Below are positions 25,010 to 34,330 of a stretch of 64,000 bases of DNA, one piece after another. The stretch comes from DASQZJ01 sp035638775 (GTDB taxonomy: Bacteria; Pseudomonadota; Gammaproteobacteria; UBA5335; SLRW01). The DNA is taken from assembly GCA_035638775.1 (NCBI GenBank), contig DASQZJ010000012.1:157171-221170 (forward strand), given 5' to 3'. The notes under the pieces were generated by a model. That model saw only the letters and a list, made by a program, of their open reading frames with translations, had not been told where the DNA came from and made no database searches. Position 1 is the stretch's first letter; every line of letters begins with the position of its first letter. Both the position numbers and the translations under genes were made by a program.

Positions 25010-25855
25010 TCACCGGCCCAGCAGGAGGTCGGTCTCCTCGAATTCGTTGCGCTTGACCGCCCGGTCGATCTCCGTGAGCGTCTCCAGCAGGCCGGCCATG
25101 CGATCCAGCGGCCAGGCGTTGGGCCCGTCGCTCAGCGCCCGCTGCGGGTCCGGGTGGGTCTCCATGAACAAGCCGGCAATGCCGGCGGCGACGGCCGCCC
25201 GGGCCAGGACCGGGACGAATTCGCGCTGGCCGCCAGAGCGGTCCCCCCGGCCGCCGGGCAGCTGCACCGAGTGGGTGGCGTCGAACACCACCGGCACCTC
25301 CGTCGCGCGCATGACCGCGAGCGCCCGCATGTCGGAGATCAGGTTGTTGTAGCCGAAGGAGACGCCCCGCTCGCACACCATGATCTGCCCGTTTCCGGCC
25401 GCGCGCGCTTTCTCGACGACTCCCTGCATGTCCCAGGGCGCCAGGAACTGCCCCTTCTTGATGTTCACCGGGCGCCCCTGCCGCGCCACGTTCTGGATGA
25501 AGTTGGTCTGCCGGCACAGGAACGCGGGCGTCTGGAGCACGTCGACCACCGACGCCACCTCCTCCAGTGGCGTGTCCTCGTGCACGTCCGTGAGCACGGG
25601 TACACCGACCTGCTCGCGAACCGCCTCGAGGATGCGCAGCCCCTCTTCCAGGCCCGGTCCCCGGAAGCTCCGGTGCGAGGAGCGGTTGGCCTTGTCGAAG
25701 GAGGACTTGTAGATGAATGGCACGTCCAGCGCGCGCGTGATCTCCTGCAGCCGTCCGGCGGTATCCAGCGCCAGCTCGCGGCTCTCGATCACGCAGGGCC
25801 CGGCGATCAGGAACAACGGCCGGTACAGCCCGGCCTCGAATCCGCACAGCTTCAT
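25010..25855 (-). CDS. kdsA: 3-deoxy-8-phosphooctulonate synthase (KDO-8-P synthase)
   Basis: Condenses arabinose 5-phosphate and phosphoenolpyruvate for the lipopolysaccharide inner core, 281 residues. Diagnostic segments are FLIAGPCVIESRELAL, YKSSFDKANRSS, LTDVHE and ERGVSFGYNNLISDMRAL. The ATG at 25855 overlaps the pyrG stop as ATGA. The Cys in AGPCVIES is present; whether the enzyme is of the metal-dependent class I do not decide from this alone. Confidence 0.96.
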   Translation of the reverse strand: MKLCGFEAGLYRPLFLIAGPCVIESRELALDTAGRLQEITRALDVPFIYKSSFDKANRSSHRSFRGPGLEEGLRILEAVREQVGVPVLTDVHEDTPLEEVASVVDVLQTPAFLCRQTNFIQNVARQGRPVNIKKGQFLAPWDMQGVVEKARAAGNGQIMVCERGVSFGYNNLISDMRALAVMRATEVPVVFDATHSVQLPGGRGDRSGGQREFVPVLARAAVAAGIAGLFMETHPDPQRALSDGPNAWPLDRMAGLLETLTEIDRAVKRNEFEETDLLLGR

Positions 25856-27507
25856 GTGCCGACCGCCTCGCCGGCGCGGTGCTCGCGATACGCCCGCGCC
25901 GCCTGTATGAACCCGCCGAACAGCGGATGTCCATCCCGGGGCGTGGACTTGAACTCGGGATGGAACTGGCAGGCAACGAACCAGGGATGGGTCTTGCGCG
26001 GCAGCTCGACCATTTCCACCAGCCTGTCGTCCGCAGAGAACCCCGAAAAGACCAGGCCCGCCTCGCGCAGGCGGTCCAGGTAGTGGTTGTTGAACTCGTA
26101 GCGGTGGCGATGCCTTTCCAGCACCTCGTCCCGCCCGTACAGCTCGTGCACCAGGGTCCCCGGGTGGAGGTGACAGGGCTGAGCACCCAGGCGCATGGTG
26201 CCGCCCAGGTGGGAATTCTCGTCGCGCTGCTCCACCGCCCCCTCGCGGGTCATCCATTCGGTGATCAGGGCGATCACGGGATGCGCGGTGTCGGGATCGA
26301 ACTCCGTGCTGTGCGCTCCCTTAAGCCCGGCCACGTCCCGGGCAAACTCGATGACCGCCACCTGCAACCCGAGACAGATGCCGAGATACGGCACGCCGTG
26401 CTCGCGGGCGAAGCGCGCGGCCCGGATCATCCCCTCGATGCCCCGCTGGCCGAAGCCACCGGGCACGAGGATCGCATCGAGATCCGCCAGCGCGCGGGTA
26501 CCGCCCTGCTCCAGGGATTCCGAGTCGATGTAACGGATGTCCACCCGGGTGCGGGTGTGAATCCCGGCGTGCCGAAGCGCCTCGTTCAGCGACATGTAGG
26601 CGTCGGCGAGCTCGACGTACTTGCCCACCATGCCCACGGTGACCGTCAGATTCTGGCGGCTGCGGCCGGCCACCACCCGCTCCCACTCGGACAGCTCCGC
26701 CGGTGGCAGGTCCAGCGAGAAACGCTCGGCGACCAGGTCGTCCACGCCCTGCTCGTGCAGCAGCAGGGGGATGCGGTAGATGTCGTCGACGTCGATCGCG
26801 GACACCACCGCGCGCTCATTGACGTTGGTGAACAGTGCGATCTTGCGCCGCTCCTCGTCCGGCAGCGGGCGATCCGCCCGGCAGATGAGGATATCCGGCT
26901 GGATCCCGATCGAGCGCAGCTCCTTGACCGAGTGCTGGGTCGGCTTGGTCTTGATCTCGCCCGAGGTCGAGATGTAGGGGACCAGCGTCAGATGGATGAA
27001 CAGGGTGCGCGACGGCCCCAGCTCGGTGCCCATCTGGCGAATGGCCTCGAGGAACGGCAGCGACTCGATGTCGCCGACGGTGCCCCCGATCTCCACCAGG
27101 CAGACATCGGCCTCCCCGGCCCCTTCCTGGATCGAGCGCTTGATCTCGTCGGTAATGTGCGGGATCACCTGGACGGTGCCGCCGAGGTAGTCGCCCCGGC
27201 GTTCCTTCTGGATCACGCTCTCGTAGATGCGGCCCGTGGTGTAGTTGCTGTGCCGGCCGGTGGTGGTGCGCACGAAGCGCTCGTAGTGGCCGAGATCGAG
27301 ATCCGTCTCGGTGCCGTCCTCGGTGACGAACACCTCGCCGTGCTGGAACGGGCTCATGGTGCCCGGATCGACGTTGATGTAGGGATCCAGCTTGACCATG
27401 CTGACCCGCAGGCCGCGGGCCTCGAGGATCGCGCCCAGCGAGGCCGACGCTATTCCCTTGCCCAGGGAGGATACGACGCCGCCGGTAACGAAAATGAATC
27501 GCGTCAT
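25852..27507 (-). CDS. pyrG: CTP synthase
   Basis: Aminates UTP to CTP with glutamine or ammonia, 551 residues. The synthetase domain (about 1-265) begins TRFIFVTGGVVSSLGKGI with the P-loop. The C-terminal glutaminase domain has the oxyanion region VPGGFGQRG, the nucleophile Cys in GICLGLQ, and the His/Glu pair in the HPEF segment. The ATG at 27507 matches the family N-terminus. It is coupled to kdsA. Confidence 0.97.
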   Translation of the reverse strand: MTRFIFVTGGVVSSLGKGIASASLGAILEARGLRVSMVKLDPYINVDPGTMSPFQHGEVFVTEDGTETDLDLGHYERFVRTTTGRHSNYTTGRIYESVIQKERRGDYLGGTVQVIPHITDEIKRSIQEGAGEADVCLVEIGGTVGDIESLPFLEAIRQMGTELGPSRTLFIHLTLVPYISTSGEIKTKPTQHSVKELRSIGIQPDILICRADRPLPDEERRKIALFTNVNERAVVSAIDVDDIYRIPLLLHEQGVDDLVAERFSLDLPPAELSEWERVVAGRSRQNLTVTVGMVGKYVELADAYMSLNEALRHAGIHTRTRVDIRYIDSESLEQGGTRALADLDAILVPGGFGQRGIEGMIRAARFAREHGVPYLGICLGLQVAVIEFARDVAGLKGAHSTEFDPDTAHPVIALITEWMTREGAVEQRDENSHLGGTMRLGAQPCHLHPGTLVHELYGRDEVLERHRHRYEFNNHYLDRLREAGLVFSGFSADDRLVEMVELPRKTHPWFVACQFHPEFKSTPRDGHPLFGGFIQAARAYREHRAGEAVGT

Positions 27508-27629
27508 AGGTGCTCTAGACAAGAGATAACGGGCCGGCTGCCAGGGCCGCGAAAACCGCAACGAACGTTAACAGAATCCCCCTGGCCGGACAATCTGCCG
27601 GAGCGGGGGCGGCGTGCCGCCGAGCCGGC

Positions 27630-28976
27630 TCAGCGCAGCGCGGGCGCGCCCTCCCAGCACAGGCGCAGGGCCGGCGTCCCCGGCCGCGCCGCGAGCCCGG
27701 CCGCATACCAGCCGGTCGCGACCGCCGCCAGGGTCCCGTCCACGAACAGCAACGGCACCCTGGAGCGCATCCACGGCACCAACCCGACTTCCTGCAGCAG
27801 GCTCTTGAGCGCCCGGCTCCGGCGTGCCTCCGTCAGCCGCAGACGCTCCCCGCCCTGCCGGAAGCCCAGGGCCAGCGGAGCCTCCAGCACCGACGGGTCC
27901 AGCCCCGGCGCCTCGCCCCGTACCAGTGCCAGCCGGCCCAGCCCGGCCGGCAGCTCGAAGGGCACGCGGCCATCCCACGCGCGCGGCTCCGGATCGGGCG
28001 GCGGCGGCAGCGGCGTCATGCCATACAGCCGGCACCGGTACCGACGCACTTCGGCGCCGTCCCAGCGGATGCACGGCGAGCGGTCGCGCCGCGAGGCGAG
28101 CGCGTCCAGGCGGATGCGCTCCAGCTTCCTCTGCGACGGGATGGGCAGACCCCGGCGCCGGATCCAGCGTCGCAGCAGGTTGCGCACCCGCGCCCCGTCC
28201 AGCTCGCGCAGCCCCGGGATCTCCAGCCGTCCGTGCCCGTCCACGCGCTGTTCGAGGTCGCGGTCCGCCAGCACGCCCAGCAGCCCCGCCGCCTCCGCAC
28301 ACAGTCCCGCACTGCGCGACACGGTCCTCGCGGCGGACGGCCAGCGCCGCTCCAGGCGCGGCAGCACCTCGTGGCGCAGGTAGTTGCGGTCGTAGTCCAG
28401 GCGGGCGTTGGCGGGATCCTCGATCCACTCCAGCCCCCGGCGGCGCGCATAGCCGCTGATGCCGGCATGATCGACCGCGAGCAAGGGACGCATCAGGAAT
28501 CCGGTTCCCAGCGCGCTCACCTCCGGCATCGCCGCGAGCCCGTCGGGACCGCTGCCGCGCAATGCCTGGAGCAGGAAGGTTTCCAGCTGGTCGCGGCGGT
28601 GCTGCGCGACCAGCAGCCGGTCGCCCGCCGCCAGATGCTCGCGGAACGCCCCGTACCGCGCCCGCCGGGCCAGCGCCTCGAGGCTCTCTCCGCGTACCGC
28701 CCGCACCGGGACCCGCGCCACGTTCAGCCGCACGCCCAGCCACCTGCACGTGGAGCGGCAATGCCGCGCCCACCGCGGTGACGACTCGTGCAGGCCGTGA
28801 TCGACGTGGATGGCACGCAGCTCGCCGAGCTCGCCCGCATCGCGCAGGATGCAGGCCAGATGGAGCAGGACGGTGGAATCCATGCCGCCGCTGAAGCCCA
28901 CCCAGACGCGGCCGGAGGCGGCGGGAACCGGGTGCTGCGCCAGCCAGTCGTTCAGGTAGGCGGGTTCCAGGTGCAT
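27630..28976 (-). CDS. tilS: tRNA(Ile)-lysidine synthase
   Basis: ATP-dependent modification of the CAU anticodon of tRNA-Ile2 to lysidine, an essential step. The protein has 448 residues with the PP-loop SGGMDSTVLLHL at about 29-40 and HVDHGLHESS. The TilS N-domain is followed by substrate-binding and C-terminal domains. The ATG at 28976 gives the normal N-terminus. It lies 31 bases after accA; the accA-tilS pairing is common in gammaproteobacteria. Confidence 0.94.
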   Translation of the reverse strand: MHLEPAYLNDWLAQHPVPAASGRVWVGFSGGMDSTVLLHLACILRDAGELGELRAIHVDHGLHESSPRWARHCRSTCRWLGVRLNVARVPVRAVRGESLEALARRARYGAFREHLAAGDRLLVAQHRRDQLETFLLQALRGSGPDGLAAMPEVSALGTGFLMRPLLAVDHAGISGYARRRGLEWIEDPANARLDYDRNYLRHEVLPRLERRWPSAARTVSRSAGLCAEAAGLLGVLADRDLEQRVDGHGRLEIPGLRELDGARVRNLLRRWIRRRGLPIPSQRKLERIRLDALASRRDRSPCIRWDGAEVRRYRCRLYGMTPLPPPPDPEPRAWDGRVPFELPAGLGRLALVRGEAPGLDPSVLEAPLALGFRQGGERLRLTEARRSRALKSLLQEVGLVPWMRSRVPLLFVDGTLAAVATGWYAAGLAARPGTPALRLCWEGAPALR

Positions 28977-29007
28977 GACGGCACGGCGCCGGGACGCATG
29001 CCGGCGG

Positions 29008-29967
29008 TCATTCCTCGCGGAAGCTGCCGTAGCCGGCAAGACGCTGATAGCGACGGGCCAGGAGCTCGTCCACGGGCAGGCTTTCCAGCTCGTCCAGGCT
29101 CTCCAGCAGGAACTCGCGGATGCCGGCGGCCATCGCCTGACGGTCGCGGTGAGCCCCCCCGAGGGGCTCGTCGATGACCCGGTCGATCAGTCCCAGCTCG
29201 AGGATCCGCTGCGAGGTCACGCCCAGGGCGGCGGCCGCCTCGCTGGCACGGCCCGAATCCTTCCACAGGATCGAGGCGCAGCCCTCCGGGGAGATCACCG
29301 AGTAGATGCTGTACTGGAGCATCCCCACGCAGTCCCCGACGCCAATGGCGAGCGCTCCGCCGGAACCGCCCTCCCCGACCACGGTGCAGATGATCGGCGT
29401 CCGCAGGCGCGACATCTCGAACAGGTTGCGCGCGATCGCCTCGCTCTGACCCCGCTCCTCCGCGTCGACCCCCGGAAACGCCCCCGGGGTGTCGATGAAG
29501 GTGAGCACCGGCAGGCGGAAGCGCTCCGCCAGGCGCATCAGCCGGAGTGCCTTGCGGTATCCCTCGGGCTTGGGCATGCCGAAGTTGCGGTGCACCTTCT
29601 CCTTCGTGTCACGCCCTTTCTGGTGCCCGATCACCACCACCGGGCGCCCTTCCAGCCGGGCCAGCCCGCCCACGATCGCGGGGTCGTCGGCGAAGCTGCG
29701 ATCGCCGTGCAGCTCCTGGAACCCGGTCATCATCTCGCCGATGTAGTCCAGCGTGTACGGCCGCAGCGGGTGCCGCGCCAGCTGCGTGACCTGCCATGCA
29801 TCCAGGGAGGCGAAGATCGACTCCGTCAGGCTCCGGCTCTTGGACTTCAGCCGGGAGATCTCCTCGCCGATGTTGAGCTCCCCGTCCTCCCCGACATAGC
29901 GGAGCTCCTCGATCTTGGCTTCCAGCTCGGCGATCGGCTGCTCGAAATCGAGAAAATTGGGATTCAT
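29008..29967 (-). CDS. accA: Acetyl-CoA carboxylase carboxyltransferase subunit alpha
   Basis: Alpha subunit of the carboxyltransferase that makes malonyl-CoA for fatty acid synthesis. With the ATG at 29967 the product is 319 residues, identical in length to E. coli AccA, and begins MNPNFLDFEQPIAELEAKI. The conserved crotonase-fold core includes GHQKGRDTKEK, FIDTPGAFPGVDAEERGQ and GEGGSGGALAIGVGD. It lies 129 bases downstream of dnaE, as in E. coli. Confidence 0.97.
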   Translation of the reverse strand: MNPNFLDFEQPIAELEAKIEELRYVGEDGELNIGEEISRLKSKSRSLTESIFASLDAWQVTQLARHPLRPYTLDYIGEMMTGFQELHGDRSFADDPAIVGGLARLEGRPVVVIGHQKGRDTKEKVHRNFGMPKPEGYRKALRLMRLAERFRLPVLTFIDTPGAFPGVDAEERGQSEAIARNLFEMSRLRTPIICTVVGEGGSGGALAIGVGDCVGMLQYSIYSVISPEGCASILWKDSGRASEAAAALGVTSQRILELGLIDRVIDEPLGGAHRDRQAMAAGIREFLLESLDELESLPVDELLARRYQRLAGYGSFREE

Positions 29968-30096
29968 GCACCAGACCTGATTGCGCGCGGCGTCGGAGCG
30001 CACAAGTTACCGTTACCTCCCGCCCCTGACAAGTCGCGCCCCGGCCCCGGCACCGCGCGACGAGGATGCCGCCGGGTGCGCCGGAATCCGTCGCCC

Positions 30097-33000
30097 CTAG
30101 CTCGCCGCAGCGAGGCGGGCCTCGCCGGGCTGGCGATAGACCACGCGCACCCGGTCCGGTCCGAGCCAGCGGCGCAGGCGCTGCAACAGGTCGTCGCTGG
30201 GCCGCACCCGCCAGTCCTCGCCAAGCACCAGGCGGGCCTCGGCATTCGGGTTCCGGTACTGGATCGAGACGCGGCACGGCCCCTCGCGGAACGAGCCCAG
30301 CAGCTCCGCAAGGTGGTCGATGAAGGGCTGCGCGTCCTCGTCGGCACCGGCCTGCCAGCGGATCAGCAGCTGCCGGGCGTAGGCCTCGCGCGCCTGGTCG
30401 ATGTCGCGGATCTGTTTCGGCGTGATCCGATAGCCCCCGGAGAAGTCGTCGTAGCTCAGGCTGCCCTCCACCACCAGCAACGCATCCCGGACCAGCAGAT
30501 GCCGGTATTTCTGGTAGTTCTCCTCGAACAGCGGCATCTCGACGCGCCCGCTGCGATCGTCCAGCGTGAGGAACGCGCGCCGCCCGCCCTGACGCCGCAG
30601 TGCCACCACCAGGCCGGCGATCACCACGTCCCGACGGCCCCCGCCGTAGCCGCTCTCGCCCACGCCGGAATCGATGCCACCGACCAGGTCGGCGATCCGG
30701 CCGGACGTGAACTGGGCCAGCTCCGCCTCGTACTCCTCGATCGGGTGCCCGGTGAGATAGAGCCCCAGCGACTCCTTCTCGGCGCTCAGCCGCTCACGGT
30801 CGCTCCAGTCCGGGACCACGGCGGGCGCTTCCGCCTCGCTTACCCCGGGATCCGGCACTTCCGGCCCCAGCCCGAACAGGTCGTTCTGTCCGGCCGTGCT
30901 GGCCTGGACATGCTGCTCGGCCGTGCGCAGGGCATTCTCGAGCCGGGCCATCAGCGTGGCCCGGTTGGGCCCGAGGGCATCCAGCGCGCCGGCGCGGATC
31001 AACGCTTCCAGGACCCGCCGGTTGGCGCGCCGCAGGTCCACCCGGCGGCACAGGTCATGCAGGTCCCGGAACGCGCCCGACGCGGCGCGCTCGGCGGTGA
31101 TCGCCTCGATCGCGCTGCGCCCCACCCCCTTTATGGCCCCCAGGCCGTAGCGGATGGTGCCGGGACCGGCAACGGTGAAGGCGTGCTCCGAGGCGTTGAC
31201 GTCCGGGCGCTGCACCTCGAGGCCCATGGCGTGGCAGTCCTCGATCAGGGTCACGATCTTGTCCGTGTGATCCATGTCCGCGGACAGCACCGCGGCCATG
31301 AAGGCTTCCGGGTAGTGCGCCTTGAGCCAGGCCGTCTGGTACGTGAGCAGCGCGTACGCGGCGGAGTGGGACTTGTTGAAGCCGTAGCCGGCGAACTTCT
31401 CCATCAGGTCGAAGATGTGCTCGGCGATTTCCTCCGCCACCCCGCGTCCGGTGGCGCCCTGCATGAAGATCTCGCGCTGCTTGGCCATTTCCTCCGGCTT
31501 CTTCTTGCCCATCGCGCGGCGCAGCAGGTCGGCGCCCCCGAGACTGTAGCCGGCCAGCACCTGCGCGATCTGCATCACCTGCTCCTGGTAGAGGATCACG
31601 CCGTGGGTCGGCTTGAGGATCGGCTCCAGGTCGGGGTGCGGGTAGGCCACGCGCGCCGTGCCGTGCTTGCGGTTGATGAAGTCATCCACCATCCCCGACT
31701 GCAGCGGGCCGGGCCGGAACAGCGCCACCAGGGCGATGATGTCCTCGAAGCAGTCCGGGCGCAGCCGCTTGATCAGGTCCTTCATGCCACGGCTTTCGAG
31801 TTGGAACACCGCGGTGGTCGCCTGGCGCCGGAGCAGGTCGAAGGCCGCCGCGTCGTCCAGCGGGATCGCGCCGATGTCCAGCTTGGCCTCACCCGCGGTG
31901 CCTCGCTGCGCATTCACCGTGCGTACCGCCCAGTCGATGATGGTCAGGGTGCGCAGCCCCAGGAAGTCGAACTTGACCAGCCCCACGCCCTCGACGTCGT
32001 CCTTGTCGAACTGGGTCACCGGGCCGTCGCTGCCCGGCTCGCAGTACAGCGGCGAAAAATCCGTCAATGCCGACGGCGCGATCACGACGCCGCCCGCATG
32101 CTTGCCCGCGTTGCGTGCCAGACCTTCGAGCGGACGCGCCAGGTCGACCAGCGCCCGTACCTCCTCGTCGCCCTCGTACTGGGCGCGGAACTCCTCGTCC
32201 TGCTCGAGGGCTTTCTCCAGGGTCATGCCGACCTCGAAGGGGATCATCTTGGCGATCCGGTCAACGTAACCGTAGGGGTGGCCCAGGACGCGCCCCACGT
32301 CGCGCACCACGGCGCGCGCGGCCATGGTTCCGAAGGTGATGATCTGGGAGACGCGGTCGCGGCCGTAGCGCGACGCCACGTAATCGATCACCCGGTCGCG
32401 CCCCTCCATGCAGAAATCGATGTCGAAGTCCGGCATGGAGACCCGCTCCGGGTTGAGAAAGCGCTCGAACAGCAGGTCGTAGGCGAGCGGGTCGAGGTCG
32501 GTGATGCCAATAGCGTAGGCAACCAGGGAGCCCGCCCCGGAGCCCCGTCCCGGTCCGACCGGGACGCCGTTGCCGCGGGCCCAGGCGATGAAGTCCGCCA
32601 CGATCAGGAAATAGCCCGCAAAGCCCATCGACTCGATCACGTCCAGCTCCCGAAGCAGGCGCTCGTCGTAAGGACGGCGCGTCTCCGGCTGCTGCCGGCC
32701 GAGCCGGGCCAGGCGCTCCTCCAGGCCCTGCACGGCCCGCTCGCGCAGGTGCTGCTCGGTGGTCGTGCCTTCCGGCACCGCGAAGCTGGGCAGGAAGTTC
32801 CGGCCCAGGCCGAGCTCCAGGTTGCAGCGCCGGGCGATCTCGACACTGTTCTCGAGCGCCTCGGGTACGTCCGCGAACAGGGCTTCCATCTCTTCCGCGC
32901 TGCGCAGGTACTGCTGCTGCGAGTACCACCGCGGACGTCGCGGGTCTGCCAGCGTGCGTCCCTGCTGGATGCACACGCGGACCTCGTGAGCCTGGAATTC

Positions 33001-33618
33001 GTCGCGCTGCAGGAAGCGCACGTCATTGGTCGCGACCACCGGCAGATCGAGTTCCGAGGCCAGCGCGACGGCGTCGTGCACGTGCTCCTCGTCCCCTTCC
33101 CGCCCGGTGCGCTGCAGTTCCAGGTAGTAATCCTGCCCGAGCAGGGCGCTCCAGCGGCGGGCGAGCGCCACGGCATCCGCGCGGCGGCCGGCCAGCAGGG
33201 CGCGTCCGACATCGCCCTCGCGCGCGCCCGAAAGGGCGATCAAACCGTCGCTGAGCGGCTCCAGCCAGTCCCGCCGCACCAGCGGGTCGGCGCCGTGGCG
33301 CCCCTCGGTGTAGGCGCGGGTGACCAGCCGGGTGAGGTTGCGGTAACCGGTGCCATTGCGGCACAGCAGCGTCAGGCGGCTGGGAAGCTCGCCCTCGCCC
33401 TCGTCGATCAGTAGGTCGACGCCGACCACGGGCTTGATGCCGCTCGCCAGTGCCGCCTTGTAGAACTTCACCAGGCCGAACAGGTTCACCTGGTCGGTCA
33501 TCGCCACGGCCGGCATGCCGGCGTCGGCCACGGCCTGCATCAGCGAGGGTATCCGTACCAGCCCGTCGCTGATGGAGTACTCGGTGTGCAGCCGCAGATG
33601 AACGAAACGTGCTGGCAT
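30097..33618 (-). CDS. dnaE: DNA polymerase III subunit alpha
   Basis: Replicative polymerase catalytic subunit of 1173 residues (E. coli 1160). Domains are PHP (from FVHLRLHTEYSISDGL), palm with the catalytic aspartates in PDFDIDF, fingers (VGPGRGSGAGSLVAYAIGITDLDP), the little finger and beta-binding region, an OB-fold (about 1000-1080) and the tau-binding C-terminus. The ATG at 33618 has GAGGAGG 12 bases upstream; a TTG at 33624 sits at a better 6-base spacing and could be used. It follows rnhB by 27 bases. Confidence 0.97.
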   Translation of the reverse strand: MPARFVHLRLHTEYSISDGLVRIPSLMQAVADAGMPAVAMTDQVNLFGLVKFYKAALASGIKPVVGVDLLIDEGEGELPSRLTLLCRNGTGYRNLTRLVTRAYTEGRHGADPLVRRDWLEPLSDGLIALSGAREGDVGRALLAGRRADAVALARRWSALLGQDYYLELQRTGREGDEEHVHDAVALASELDLPVVATNDVRFLQRDEFQAHEVRVCIQQGRTLADPRRPRWYSQQQYLRSAEEMEALFADVPEALENSVEIARRCNLELGLGRNFLPSFAVPEGTTTEQHLRERAVQGLEERLARLGRQQPETRRPYDERLLRELDVIESMGFAGYFLIVADFIAWARGNGVPVGPGRGSGAGSLVAYAIGITDLDPLAYDLLFERFLNPERVSMPDFDIDFCMEGRDRVIDYVASRYGRDRVSQIITFGTMAARAVVRDVGRVLGHPYGYVDRIAKMIPFEVGMTLEKALEQDEEFRAQYEGDEEVRALVDLARPLEGLARNAGKHAGGVVIAPSALTDFSPLYCEPGSDGPVTQFDKDDVEGVGLVKFDFLGLRTLTIIDWAVRTVNAQRGTAGEAKLDIGAIPLDDAAAFDLLRRQATTAVFQLESRGMKDLIKRLRPDCFEDIIALVALFRPGPLQSGMVDDFINRKHGTARVAYPHPDLEPILKPTHGVILYQEQVMQIAQVLAGYSLGGADLLRRAMGKKKPEEMAKQREIFMQGATGRGVAEEIAEHIFDLMEKFAGYGFNKSHSAAYALLTYQTAWLKAHYPEAFMAAVLSADMDHTDKIVTLIEDCHAMGLEVQRPDVNASEHAFTVAGPGTIRYGLGAIKGVGRSAIEAITAERAASGAFRDLHDLCRRVDLRRANRRVLEALIRAGALDALGPNRATLMARLENALRTAEQHVQASTAGQNDLFGLGPEVPDPGVSEAEAPAVVPDWSDRERLSAEKESLGLYLTGHPIEEYEAELAQFTSGRIADLVGGIDSGVGESGYGGGRRDVVIAGLVVALRRQGGRRAFLTLDDRSGRVEMPLFEENYQKYRHLLVRDALLVVEGSLSYDDFSGGYRITPKQIRDIDQAREAYARQLLIRWQAGADEDAQPFIDHLAELLGSFREGPCRVSIQYRNPNAEARLVLGEDWRVRPSDDLLQRLRRWLGPDRVRVVYRQPGEARLAAAS

Positions 33619-33645
33619 CGGCAAGAACCGCCTCCTCGGTGTCGA

Positions 33646-34269
33646 TCAGCCGGCCGGCGGCGCAGCGGCCCGCGCCAGGGCCTCCCGCACCGGCCCGAAC
33701 GAACGTCGGTGCTCGGAGGTGACGCCCAGGCGCGCGATCGCCGCGACATGCTCACGCGTCGGGTAGCCCTTGTGGCGCTCGAAACCGTATCCGGGATGGC
33801 GTTCGCCCAGCACCTCCATCTCGCGATCCCGCAGCACCTTGGCGAGAATGGAAGCGGCGCTGATCGATGGCACGGTGGCGTCGCCCCCCACCACCGCCCG
33901 CACCGGCATCGCAAGCCGGGGCGCGCGATTGCCGTCCGCCCATACGGCATCGGGAGCCACGCCAAGAGCCATGACCGCCCGGCGCATCGCCAGCAGGCTC
34001 GCCTGCAGGATGTTCAGACGGTCGATCTCCGCCGGGGTGGCGGCAGCGGTCGCCCAGGCCAGCGCGCGTTGCCGGATCAGCCGGTCCAGCGCCTCCCGGC
34101 GCCGCGGGGAAAGCCGCTTCGAGTCGGCCAGCCCCGGCACCGGCCGATCCGGGTCCAGGATCACCGCCGCGGCGATCACCGGCCCCGCCAGCGGGCCCCG
34201 CCCGGCCTCGTCGACCCCCGCCACGGTGCCCGGCGTCACCCCGAGATCGAGTTCCCCCTGCCCTTGCAT
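33646..34269 (-). CDS. rnhB: Ribonuclease HII
   Basis: Removes single ribonucleotides and RNA primers from DNA duplexes, 207 residues. The active-site signature GVDEAGRGPLAGP is near residues 18-30, with further acidic residues at LADSKRLSPRRRE and the ASILAKVLRDREM region. It lies between lpxB (61 bases upstream) and dnaE, matching the E. coli order lpxA-lpxB-rnhB-dnaE. Confidence 0.96.
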   Translation of the reverse strand: MQGQGELDLGVTPGTVAGVDEAGRGPLAGPVIAAAVILDPDRPVPGLADSKRLSPRRREALDRLIRQRALAWATAAATPAEIDRLNILQASLLAMRRAVMALGVAPDAVWADGNRAPRLAMPVRAVVGGDATVPSISAASILAKVLRDREMEVLGERHPGYGFERHKGYPTREHVAAIARLGVTSEHRRSFGPVREALARAAAPPAG

Positions 34270-34330
34270 GATCCGCTGATGCTACGTCCGGGGCGGGGGC
34301 CTTACAAGCGGATTGCGGACCGGCTCCCGG

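Noticed and set aside
28975..33414. 1479-codon open frame on the plus strand opposite dnaE and accA
   Set aside because: It lies entirely antisense to conserved dnaE and accA, has no recognisable domain and His/Arg/Pro/Ala-heavy composition, as expected for a shadow frame in very GC-rich DNA.
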